The position numbers and the translations under genes are program-made. A DNA stretch of 10,252 nucleotides from Oscillospiraceae bacterium (GTDB lineage Bacteria; Bacillota; Clostridia; Oscillospirales; Ruminococcaceae): assembly GCA_018110855.1 (NCBI GenBank), contig JAGBFZ010000263.1, positions 1 through 10,252 on the forward strand. Reading direction: 5' to 3'. This document shows, in pieces, positions 1 to 6,578 of this stretch. Position 1 is the stretch's first letter; each line of letters starts with the position of its first letter. The notes under the pieces were generated by a model that was not told the DNA's origin, ran no database searches, and saw nothing but the letters and a program-made list of their open reading frames with translations.

Positions 1-1
1 G

Positions 2-805
2 CTTATCTGGAACGGCGGACGTGTCATGGCGGGATATATGGATATGAGCACTGTCGAAAGGGCGGTTCCTCAATATCTCGGACGCTTCAATGCGCTTGGC
101 GTTCCCTGCCGTCTCACCTTCACAAATCCCCTTCTGACTGAAAAGGAGCTTGCAGATCCAATATGCAACAGGGTTCTTGATATTGCCGACAACGGCATGA
201 ACGAGGTCATTGTTTTTTCGCCGCTGCTTGAGGAGCATATCAGAAAAACTCACCCGAAAATGAAGATAACAAGCTCCACCTGCAAGCAGATAACAGATGT
301 GAACAAGCTGAAAGCGGAGCTTGAGAAGGATTACAGCCTTGTGGTTCTTGACTATAATTTCAATAATAATTTTGATGTGCTGAATGAACTTCCCCACAAG
401 GAAAAATGCGAGTTTCTCTGCAATGCGGTATGCGTTCCGAACTGTCCGAGAAGAGGCGAGCATTACAGATTCATCGGAAAATATCAGCTGGAGCACTGCA
501 ATCCCGCAGAGCTTGAAAAAATACGGAACGGTTCTGCAAAGGTGGACGAGTGGCAATGCCCCCATATGAAAAACAACGCCTTTACACGCATAAATTCCCC
601 ACTCCACATTTCTCCCAAGGATATTTTCACACAATACGCTCCAATGGGCTTTGTGAATTTCAAGCTGGAGGGCAGGGGAAATATTTTCCCCGACCTTGCC
701 GAGCAGTATGTTTATTACATGGCAAAGCCCGAATACAGGGATATTGTGAGATATAATCTTCTCTGCACCGCAGCGTCGGCAGCAGGCTCGGGACGGCAGG
801 TTTAA
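2..805 (+). CDS. Conserved protein resembling the peptidase U32 family, cysteine-rich (5' end outside window)
   Basis: The frame is open from the first bases of the window, so the true start is probably upstream. The first Met codon (position 26) lacks a convincing ribosome binding site, and the upstream residues LIWNGGR look like real protein. Numbering from that Met, the sequence alternates strands and helices as a TIM barrel would. A cysteine cluster lies at C128, C132, C136 and C140, followed by C158 and C178, with PRRGEHY just after C140. Near residue 213 is FKLEGR followed by a Tyr-rich helix, which resembles the (L)KIEGR segment of peptidase U32 proteins. U32 members such as TrhP, RlhA and UbiU/UbiV act in tRNA or rRNA hydroxylation or ubiquinone synthesis and several carry a 4Fe-4S cluster. 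I infer a U32-related fold, possibly with an Fe-S cluster; the substrate is unknown. The stop codon overlaps the ribosome binding site of the next gene, suggesting cotranscription. Confidence 0.6.
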   Translation, partial: LIWNGGRVMAGYMDMSTVERAVPQYLGRFNALGVPCRLTFTNPLLTEKELADPICNRVLDIADNGMNEVIVFSPLLEEHIRKTHPKMKITSSTCKQITDVNKLKAELEKDYSLVVLDYNFNNNFDVLNELPHKEKCEFLCNAVCVPNCPRRGEHYRFIGKYQLEHCNPAELEKIRNGSAKVDEWQCPHMKNNAFTRINSPLHISPKDIFTQYAPMGFVNFKLEGRGNIFPDLAEQYVYYMAKPEYRDIVRYNLLCTAASAAGSGRQV

Positions 806-810
806 GGAGG
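804..810 (+). promoter_or_regulatory. Ribosome binding site of the Nif3-like gene
   Basis: AAGGAGG lies 8 bases before the ATG at 819 and is the strongest Shine-Dalgarno match in the window. Its first two bases are the last two bases of the preceding gene's TAA, so termination and reinitiation are physically coupled. Confidence 0.85.
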
Positions 811-818
811 TTTCAAGC

Positions 819-1604
819 ATGACAACGATACGGGATATTTATGATTACATTGACAGGATAATTCCCTTTTCAACTCAGGAAGGCTGGGACAACAGCGGAT
901 TTCTTGCAGGCGACCCCGATATGTATGTGCATAAAATAATCACAGCACTCGACATTACAAACAAGGTGATCGATGAGGCTTTTTCGGAAAATGCGGAGCT
1001 GATAATCAGCCATCACCCCGTTATATTCACGCCCCTTAAGGCGGTCATGTCCGACTCACCTGTGGGAAGAATGATATCGAGGGAAATTTCTGCCATATGC
1101 ACCCACACACCTTTCGATATGTCCCCTCTGGGAATGAACAAGGGGCTTCATGATCTGCTTTCTGAGCCGCTCGGATTGTCCGAAGTCTCTGTTCCTCTTG
1201 AGGAAACGGGCGAGGGGCTATCGGTGGGGAGGATATACGAGCTTAATTCTCCCCTGTCACCCGAGGAAGCGGCGAAAAGGGCAAAGGCGGCTCTCGGCTG
1301 CTCTGCGGTGAGATTTTCGGACGGCGGCAGAGATATCCGAAAAATTGCCGTAAGCTCAGGCTCGGGCGGCAGCTTTGTAATGCTCGCTCAGAAAAAGGGT
1401 GCGGACGCGCTCATTTCGGGGGATTTCAAGCATGACGCATTTATTGATTCGGCAAATGACGGCTTTACAATTATCGACTGCGGACATTTCCATACGGAGA
1501 GAATTTTCTGCGGAATTATGAAGGAGCTTTTATCAAAGGAATTTCCCGATATAATTATTTCCGAGGCGAAAAGCTGCACAGACCCTGCGGGGTATATTAT
1601 CTGA
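819..1604 (+). CDS. Nif3-like (YbgI/YqfO family) dinuclear metal center protein
   Basis: This 261-residue protein belongs to the Nif3/DUF34 family, which forms hexameric rings with two metal ions per subunit. The family is widespread, its biochemical role is still disputed, and a GTP cyclohydrolase I type 2 label in databases is not well supported. Predicted metal ligands are all visible: the His pair in ISHHPVIF (H65, H66), D100 in HTPFD, and H223 with E227 in CGHFHTE, matching the ligand set described for E. coli YbgI. The length fits the short form without the roughly 110-residue central insertion found in Bacillus YqfO. The start at 819 is fixed by an AAGGAGG site. In many Firmicutes the gene follows the tRNA methyltransferase gene trmK; here the upstream neighbour is instead a U32-like gene, while an rRNA methyltransferase gene follows. 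Cytoplasmic, no signal peptide. Confidence 0.92.
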   Translation: MTTIRDIYDYIDRIIPFSTQEGWDNSGFLAGDPDMYVHKIITALDITNKVIDEAFSENAELIISHHPVIFTPLKAVMSDSPVGRMISREISAICTHTPFDMSPLGMNKGLHDLLSEPLGLSEVSVPLEETGEGLSVGRIYELNSPLSPEEAAKRAKAALGCSAVRFSDGGRDIRKIAVSSGSGGSFVMLAQKKGADALISGDFKHDAFIDSANDGFTIIDCGHFHTERIFCGIMKELLSKEFPDIIISEAKSCTDPAGYII

Positions 1605-1624
1605 GGTAAATCGTGACAAAAAAT

Positions 1625-1630
1625 GAAAGG
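1625..1630 (+). promoter_or_regulatory. Ribosome binding site deciding the rlmA start
   Basis: GAAAGG sits 12 bases before the ATG at 1643. The same GAAAGG with an A/T-rich spacer containing GATAT precedes rqcH (3065-3070) and addA (about 10185-10190) at 11 bases. Aligned to the full anti-Shine-Dalgarno complement AGAAAGGAGGT, the effective spacing is 8-9 bases, equal to that of the Nif3-like gene. This favours the ATG at 1643 over an in-frame GTG at 1613, which has only a GAGG at 1603-1606. Confidence 0.6.
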
Positions 1631-1642
1631 AACCGATATAAA

Positions 1643-2470
1643 ATGAGCGGATTTATATGCCCCGTATGCCGTTCGGAACTTGAGCGGGGAGAACATTCCT
1701 ATAAATGCAGAAACAACCACTCCTTTGACATTTCCGCAAAGGGATATGTCAATCTTCTGCTCTCAAAGGACATGAACGCAAAGCTCCCCGGGGACAACAA
1801 AATGATGGTCAATGCAAGGGCGGAATTTCTGTCTAAGGGATATTATTCCCATCTTGCGGAGGAAATGAGCAGGACTGTTGCCGAATATTTTTCGGGAGAG
1901 CTTATCCTTGACGCAGGCTGCGGCGAGGGCTATTACACAGAGGAGATTTACCGCTCTGTAAGAGAAAAAACGGAAGATATAAGGCTATGCGCCGTTGATA
2001 TTTCAAAATTTGCCTGTGCGAAAACGGCAAGACGCTTCAAGGGTGACATATGCTGCGAAACTGCGGCGGCAAGCGTTTTTCATATTCCCATGGCGGACGG
2101 TTCGGCAGATGTGCTTGTTACCATGTTCGCTCCCTTTTGCAGAGAGGAATATCTGAGAGTGCTGAAAAAGGGCGGCTGTCTTATTATGGCAATTCCCGGG
2201 GAAAATCACCTTTTCAGCCTTAAAGAAGCAATCTATGACAAGCCCTACAAAAATGAAACAGCAGATTATGAAATTGAGGGCTTTGATTTTTTGGAAATCA
2301 GGAAAATTTCCCGAAAAATTTTCATTGACAATAACGAGGATATAAAAAGCCTTTTCTCCATGACCCCCTATTATTACAAGACGGGCATTGAGGGACATGA
2401 GCGGGTGAACGCTCTGAATCGCCTTGAAACGGAAGCAGAGTTTGAGGTAATTATTTACAGAAAGAAGTGA
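1643..2470 (+). CDS. rlmA: 23S rRNA (guanine-N1)-methyltransferase RlmA
   Basis: This is a SAM-dependent methyltransferase of the RlmA family, which modifies a guanine in hairpin 35 of 23S rRNA at the peptide exit tunnel: G745 in Gram-negative RlmA(I), G748 in Gram-positive RlmA(II)/TlrB. The Gram-positive type is expected here. The 275-residue product (numbered from ATG 1643) starts with a zinc ribbon: C6, C9, C22 and H26. Next comes the family segment MVNARAEFLSKGYY (about 55-68), then SAM motif I DAGCGEGYY (90-98). VDISKFACAKTARR follows as the acidic-loop region, then APFC and a KKGGCLIMAIPGENHL segment typical of the family. The alternative GTG start at 1613 would add ten residues (MTKNERNRYK) before the zinc ribbon and cannot be excluded. 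It lies 38 bases after the Nif3-like gene (8 with the GTG start) and 4 bases before the next gene. In some bacteria loss or gain of this methylation changes susceptibility to macrolides. Confidence 0.9.
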   Translation: MSGFICPVCRSELERGEHSYKCRNNHSFDISAKGYVNLLLSKDMNAKLPGDNKMMVNARAEFLSKGYYSHLAEEMSRTVAEYFSGELILDAGCGEGYYTEEIYRSVREKTEDIRLCAVDISKFACAKTARRFKGDICCETAAASVFHIPMADGSADVLVTMFAPFCREEYLRVLKKGGCLIMAIPGENHLFSLKEAIYDKPYKNETADYEIEGFDFLEIRKISRKIFIDNNEDIKSLFSMTPYYYKTGIEGHERVNALNRLETEAEFEVIIYRKK

Positions 2471-2474
2471 CCCG

Positions 2475-3059
2475 ATGAATAAACAGATCGTTCTGTCGGA
2501 AGCATTTTTACTGCCCTGTGCGGCTCTTATCCTGACAAGAATTTTTTCTTCAAAAATCCCTTTTTTATCGGCAGTTGATATTCCCGTCACTGCGGGGCTA
2601 ACATATTGCTTTTATCTCCGTTTCGGCGGTATTTCACCCGAACTCAGTGACGCTTTGAAGTTTTTCACGAATAAAAAATATCTGCTTGGCTGCGTGATCT
2701 TACTGCTTATCTCACTTTGTGTTTCAGCCATTGGAGCCGTATCTTTTTTTTCATATTTATTATTGTCAGGCTCGTTTTTCAGCCTTTTCGCTTCATTTGC
2801 GGCGGCAGCAATTACAATAGTTCTGTCGGTCATTCAAAGGCTGTATTCCTGCGCTCCCGAAAAAGGTGTGAAAAACGCATTTTTCAGCTTTCCTGGATTT
2901 CTGAAAATGCTGCCTTTCGGTTCAATATGCTGCCTGATGATATTTGTAATATTATCAATTAACTCAAGCAGATTTCCCGCTGCTGTTCGTCCGCTTCTGA
3001 CAGACATTCCCCTGTCTGCTTTTATTGCTTACATTTCACGAAAATATTTTGATGAATAA
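2475..3059 (+). CDS. Small integral membrane protein of unknown function
   Basis: I do not recognise this 194-residue protein. It is strongly hydrophobic, with about six candidate membrane segments near residues 8-22, 30-48, 69-90, 93-120, 143-161 and 172-187. Short polar links include a Lys-containing NKKYL at 66-70 and QRLYSCAPEKGVKN at 121-134. There is no cleavable signal peptide, Walker motif, transport signature or conserved catalytic pattern that I can see. The start is 4 bases after the rlmA stop, with AGAAAGAAG at 2459-2467 as a moderate ribosome binding site inside the end of rlmA, so translation is probably coupled. The hydrophobic composition and in-register spacing support a real gene. 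Poorly conserved membrane proteins of this size often evolve quickly, so homologues may be restricted to close relatives. Confidence 0.75.
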   Translation: MNKQIVLSEAFLLPCAALILTRIFSSKIPFLSAVDIPVTAGLTYCFYLRFGGISPELSDALKFFTNKKYLLGCVILLLISLCVSAIGAVSFFSYLLLSGSFFSLFASFAAAAITIVLSVIQRLYSCAPEKGVKNAFFSFPGFLKMLPFGSICCLMIFVILSINSSRFPAAVRPLLTDIPLSAFIAYISRKYFDE

Positions 3060-3064
3060 AGTTT

Positions 3065-3070
3065 GAAAGG
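3065..3070 (+). promoter_or_regulatory. Ribosome binding site of rqcH
   Basis: GAAAGG, 11 bases before the ATG at 3082, in the 22-base gap after the membrane protein gene. The context from the site to the second codon is nearly the same as before addA (GAAAGGATAT, then GATAT-like bases, then ATGGCG). Confidence 0.7.
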
Positions 3071-3081
3071 ATATGATATAA

Positions 3082-4821
3082 ATGGCGCTTGACGGTGCAT
3101 TTCTCCTTGCGGTAAAGCAGGAGCTTATGCCTCTTGTGGGAGGCAGGATTGAAAAAATTTATCAGCCCTCAAAGGAGGAGATCGTTTTAGGCATTCGCAC
3201 AAGGACGGGCAGCTCAAAGCTGCTTATCTGCGTTAATGCCGCTTCTGCCCGTATTCATATCACCTCTCAGCAGATAGAAAATCCAAAGGTGCCGCCCATG
3301 TTCTGTATGCTGCTCAGAAAACGTCTCGGCTGCGGCAAGCTGCTCGATATACGTCAGGACGGGCTTGAGAGAATTTTATTCCTTGATTTTGAAACGGTGA
3401 ACGAGCTGGGCGATGTGGTTACAGTTACCCTTGCCTGCGAAATTATGGGAAAATATTCAAATCTGATTGTGATAGACGGGAACGGCAAAATTATCGACAG
3501 CTTAAAGCGTGTGGATGACGCCATGAGCCGTGAAAGGCTTGTTCTTCCTGCCATGACCTACACCGTTCCCCCGAGAGAGGACAGGCTCAATTTCCTGATA
3601 GCCGATGAAAAGGATATGCGTGAGCGCATTAAGTCCTGCGTGGGAAAATCAGCCGCCAAATGCCTTATTTCAGTTTTCGAAGGCATTTCGCCCATTCTTG
3701 CAAGAGAGTGGATATGGAGAGCCTGCGATGGCAGGGACATTACCTCCGAGGATTTCGATGATGATACTGTTAACAGGATCATTGCAGAAATTATGAGCAC
3801 GAGAAATGAGTTTTTCGGAGGAAATAAAAAATTCACCATTGTTTCCGAAAATGACGGAACACTCAAGGATTTCTGCTTTACGGATATTTTGCAGTATGGT
3901 GAGCTTATGAAAACAATTCCCTGCAATACCGCCTGCGAAACTCTTGACAAATTCTACTCCGAGCGTGATCTTGCGGCGAGAATGAAGCAGCGTTATCAGG
4001 ACCTTTTCAGGCTTCTCGGCAACACCTATGACAGGATCCTCCGAAGAACGGAAAATCAGAAGCTTGAGCTGAAGGAATCCGAGGAGCGAGAGGAATTAAA
4101 GCTGAAGGGCGACCTTATTTCCGCAAATCTTTACGCTCTTAAAAAGGGAATGAACGAATTTACCTGCGTGAATTTCTATGATGAAAAGGGCGGCGAAATT
4201 ACCGTTGAGCTTGACCCCATGCTCACTCCGTCGCAGAATATGCAGAAGTATTATGCCGGCTACCGCAAGGCGGACAATGCCGAAAAGCGTCTCAGGGTAC
4301 TTATCGCAAAGGGCGAGGAAGAGCTTTTGTACATTGCAAGCGTTTCCGATGCGCTTTCGAGGGCAGTTACCGAAAATGACGTGAACGAGCTGAGAGCCGA
4401 GCTTGCGGAGCAGGGATATATCAGAGCGCAGAAGGGAAAGCAGAAGCCTCCCAAGCCTGCTCCGCCGCTGGAATTCACATCTCCAGACGGCTTCACAGTT
4501 CTTGTGGGAAGAAACAACAAGCAGAATGATATCCTCACTCTGAAAACCGCCGAAAAGACCGATATCTGGCTCCACACTAAGGATATCACAGGCTCTCATG
4601 TTATCATCAGAGCTGAGGGAAAAGAGGTTCCCGAAACAACCATATATTATGCCGCAAGGCTTGCCGCCGCTCACAGCAGCGCGAAAAATTCCGCTCAGGT
4701 GCCTGTGGACTATGTTCCCGCCAAATTCGTAAAAAAGCCCGCAGGCGCTAAGCCCGGAATGGTAATATTCACAAACAACCGAACTCTTTATGTCAAACCT
4801 TTAGAGAAAGAAGAAATGTAA
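3082..4821 (+). CDS. rqcH: RqcH, NFACT-family ribosome quality control protein (Rqc2 homologue)
   Basis: RqcH binds 50S subunits still carrying a nascent chain on peptidyl-tRNA, recruits alanine tRNA and directs synthesis of a C-terminal polyalanine tail that marks the chain for degradation. Older annotations call the family fibronectin-binding protein A (FbpA/PavA). The 579-residue length and domain order fit. An NFACT-N domain comes first (about 1-200; MALDGAFLLAVKQEL, GGRIEKIYQPS, PPMFCMLLRK). A helical region follows, then two long coiled-coil arms (about 285-350 and 385-445). The C-terminal NFACT-R domain has DIWLHTKDITGSHV (494-507) and KKPAGAKPGMV (551-561). The residue pair equivalent to the tRNA-contacting Asp97-Arg98 of Bacillus RqcH is Glu96-Arg97 here, a conservative change. 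A low-complexity K/P linker (about 451-462) joins coiled coil and NFACT-R. No signal peptide, so a surface adhesin role is not supported. The next gene begins 2 bases after its stop. Confidence 0.95.
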   Translation: MALDGAFLLAVKQELMPLVGGRIEKIYQPSKEEIVLGIRTRTGSSKLLICVNAASARIHITSQQIENPKVPPMFCMLLRKRLGCGKLLDIRQDGLERILFLDFETVNELGDVVTVTLACEIMGKYSNLIVIDGNGKIIDSLKRVDDAMSRERLVLPAMTYTVPPREDRLNFLIADEKDMRERIKSCVGKSAAKCLISVFEGISPILAREWIWRACDGRDITSEDFDDDTVNRIIAEIMSTRNEFFGGNKKFTIVSENDGTLKDFCFTDILQYGELMKTIPCNTACETLDKFYSERDLAARMKQRYQDLFRLLGNTYDRILRRTENQKLELKESEEREELKLKGDLISANLYALKKGMNEFTCVNFYDEKGGEITVELDPMLTPSQNMQKYYAGYRKADNAEKRLRVLIAKGEEELLYIASVSDALSRAVTENDVNELRAELAEQGYIRAQKGKQKPPKPAPPLEFTSPDGFTVLVGRNNKQNDILTLKTAEKTDIWLHTKDITGSHVIIRAEGKEVPETTIYYAARLAAAHSSAKNSAQVPVDYVPAKFVKKPAGAKPGMVIFTNNRTLYVKPLEKEEM

Positions 4822-4823
4822 TT

Positions 4824-6500
4824 ATGGAAAAGAACGCTCCCCTTCCCGATATTCCCGACCTGCTCTATCCCACCGCCGATAAAAGAGAGGCTCTAAACCG
4901 CCGCAGAATAGAGCTTTCTGATAAGTTTCCCTGCACCTATCTGAACGACCTTATGACAGATACGCTGGCTTCAATGATATGCCGAAGAAATCCCCAGAAC
5001 GTGCAGAAGCTCTTCCGTGAGATGTGCACCGACACCGATGTTATAAACTACCGCCTTGACGCTCTTGAGGATGTTATAAATAATCCGAAGCTGTCCCCCG
5101 CACTTCACAATGCGGCTAAAAGGCTGCTTGAAACGGAGGAGAAAAACCGCGGCGGAAACGGCTCTCCCGACAGCTTCACTGCTCTCGGCGACAGGATCGA
5201 AATGCTTGATTCATATATCGCCTGCATGGAGGAGCTTGACAGGCTTTCCGAAGAGCTTGGAAAGTGTATCCGCTCCGAGGCGTTCGTGAGCTTTTTTGAG
5301 ATAATAAAAGGACGCTGCGACAGCGAAGATTTTGCTCAGATGAAGCGTGATATCACAGAGCTTAAAGACGCATTTTCAAAGAAGATACGCTCGGTCACTG
5401 TTGCAATAAATTTCAATGCGGAGATGCGTCCCGTTTCTGCAGGTATCGTAAATTTTTCCGACAAGCCCGCAGGTGAAAAGCCTAATGTTTTTGACAGGTT
5501 ATTTTACAAGACAAGTGCATTTTCAGATACGGTTGTCTCGGGGAAGCTGCGCTCGGGACTCCCAAATGAGGACGGATATTTATCCGAAGCAGACAAGGCT
5601 CTTTTCGACGCTCTTGAAAAGCTCACCTCTTCATACATGAGACGGCTTGAAAGCGCTCTCAAAGCATATGACAGACTTTCCTTCTCAAGGCTTTCCATGC
5701 TTTCGGATCAGCTGGAGATCTATGACGGAATTGCGAAAATTGCCGATTCCTGCACCGCAAGAGGATTGAAAATGTGCCGTCCCGAATTTACGGACAAGCC
5801 CCGCACTGCGGAGATCATTAATCTTTTCGATCCATGCTTTTATTTTAAGGCGGCGGCTGCCGATTCCGAAGCAAAGGGCGATGAGCTGGTTGTGAGAAAC
5901 AGCCTTTCCATGGACGAGAACGGCAGATTTTTTGTTCTGACAGGTGCAAACAACGGCGGAAAAACCACCTTTGTGCGCGGCGTGGGGCTGTGCTTTCTTA
6001 TGGCCCAGACGGGATTCTATGTTCCTGCGGAAAGCTGTAAAATAAGTCTCTGCGATTTCATTTTTACTCATTTCCCAAAGGAAGAAGAGACGGGCATAAA
6101 CGCAAGCCGTTTCACTACCGAGATAAAGGATATAAGAATTATCAGCGACCTTATCACCGAAAACAGTCTGCTGCTGATGAATGAATCCATTCAGAGCACC
6201 ACTCCGAAGGAATGTGCGGAAATTGCCTCGGAGCTTGTGCGGATATTCTGCATTATCGGTGTAAGAGGCATCTTTGCGACCCACATTACCGAGCTTGCCG
6301 CAGCTTGTGAAAGTATATCCGCAGACCCCGACTGCAGGAGCGTTCCTGTGAGCATTGTTGCCGCTGTTGACGAAAACAGCGGAAAGCGGCTTTATCGTAT
6401 TGACCGCGGAATGCCCATGAAACAGAGCTATGCACGAGATATTTTCGATTCATTCGGTATCAGCATTGAAAGGGTGAGAAAAAGGGCACAGAGAAGCTGA
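4824..6500 (+). CDS. MutS-family ATPase lacking mismatch-recognition domains, Walker B Asp replaced by Asn
   Basis: The C-terminal half is an ABC-type MutS ATPase. Walker A is GANNGGKT (374-381), where canonical MutS has GPNMGGKS. An ETGINASRFTTEIKDIR segment corresponds to the MutS signature region. Walker B is LLLMNES with N453 and E454, where MutS has LLDE. The switch histidine is H487 in ATHITEL. Residues 1 to about 340 are mainly helical and include NYRLDALEDVINNPKL (75-90), similar to the start of MutS core domain III. No N-terminal mismatch-binding domain with a Phe-x-Glu motif and no C-terminal Smr domain is present, so this is neither MutS1 nor MutS2. It fits a poorly described group of MutS-related proteins in Clostridia. 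It starts 2 bases after rqcH, with AGAAAGAAG at 4805-4813 as ribosome binding site, so the two are very likely cotranslated. The role is unknown; DNA junction or ribosome binding are both conceivable. Confidence 0.85.
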   Translation: MEKNAPLPDIPDLLYPTADKREALNRRRIELSDKFPCTYLNDLMTDTLASMICRRNPQNVQKLFREMCTDTDVINYRLDALEDVINNPKLSPALHNAAKRLLETEEKNRGGNGSPDSFTALGDRIEMLDSYIACMEELDRLSEELGKCIRSEAFVSFFEIIKGRCDSEDFAQMKRDITELKDAFSKKIRSVTVAINFNAEMRPVSAGIVNFSDKPAGEKPNVFDRLFYKTSAFSDTVVSGKLRSGLPNEDGYLSEADKALFDALEKLTSSYMRRLESALKAYDRLSFSRLSMLSDQLEIYDGIAKIADSCTARGLKMCRPEFTDKPRTAEIINLFDPCFYFKAAAADSEAKGDELVVRNSLSMDENGRFFVLTGANNGGKTTFVRGVGLCFLMAQTGFYVPAESCKISLCDFIFTHFPKEEETGINASRFTTEIKDIRIISDLITENSLLLMNESIQSTTPKECAEIASELVRIFCIIGVRGIFATHITELAAACESISADPDCRSVPVSIVAAVDENSGKRLYRIDRGMPMKQSYARDIFDSFGISIERVRKRAQRS

Positions 6501-6509
6501 TTTTTCTGT
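6488..6509 (+). terminator. Weak hairpin at the end of the upstream operon
   Basis: Bases 6488-6495 can pair with 6502-6509 as an 8-bp stem with one G-U pair and a 6-base loop, spanning the stop codon of the MutS-like gene. The stem is A/T-rich, and the T-run (6515-6519) is separated from it by five bases, so it is a poor intrinsic terminator. It is listed because it is the only hairpin candidate at the operon boundary. Confidence 0.25.
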
Positions 6510-6516
6510 TACGATT

Positions 6517-6546
6517 TTTACACAGATGATGTGATATGATTATAAC
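6517..6546 (+). promoter_or_regulatory. Predicted sigma-A type promoter of addBA
   Basis: TTTACA (6517-6522) matches the -35 consensus at 5 of 6 bases. TATAAC (6541-6546) matches the -10 consensus at 5 of 6. The spacer is 18 bases, with a TG two bases upstream of the -10. A start site near 6553 would leave a leader of about 26 bases before the addB ATG. It lies in the longest intergenic gap of the window (78 bases), exactly where the functional theme changes to DNA repair. I see no SOS (LexA) box of the Bacillus type in this gap. Confidence 0.55.
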
Positions 6547-6560
6547 GATAAAAGATAATC

Positions 6561-6567
6561 GGAAGGG
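6561..6567 (+). promoter_or_regulatory. Ribosome binding site of addB
   Basis: GGAAGGG ends 11 bases before the ATG at 6579. Its register against the anti-Shine-Dalgarno sequence is like that of the GAAAGG sites before rlmA, rqcH and addA. It supports the start at 6579, directly before the nucleotide-binding motif. Confidence 0.55.
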
Positions 6568-6578
6568 CGGTCAATATC

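Noticed and set aside
1613..1642. GTG start for rlmA ten codons upstream
   Set aside because: Possible, but the ATG at 1643 has the GAAAGG leader shared with rqcH and addA and places the zinc ribbon at the usual distance from the N-terminus. Kept only as an alternative.
2003..2590. Reverse-strand open frame of about 195 codons spanning the end of rlmA and the start of the membrane protein gene
   Set aside because: It overlaps two + strand genes, one with strong family motifs, and has no supporting start site.
4096..4674. Reverse-strand open frame of about 192 codons
   Set aside because: Antisense to the coiled-coil and NFACT-R parts of rqcH; it is explained as a codon-bias shadow.
3082..4821. 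Fibronectin-binding adhesin as the function of the NFACT protein
   Set aside because: There is no signal peptide or cell-wall anchor, and the NFACT-N, coiled-coil and NFACT-R order is that of RqcH.
5685..6284. Reverse-strand open frame of about 199 codons
   Set aside because: Antisense to the MutS ATPase domain, whose Walker motifs are unambiguous on the + strand; the reverse translation has no family features.
4824..6500. Canonical mismatch repair MutS or MutS2
   Set aside because: The protein is too short, lacks the mismatch-binding Phe-x-Glu domain and lacks the Smr domain, and its Walker B differs.
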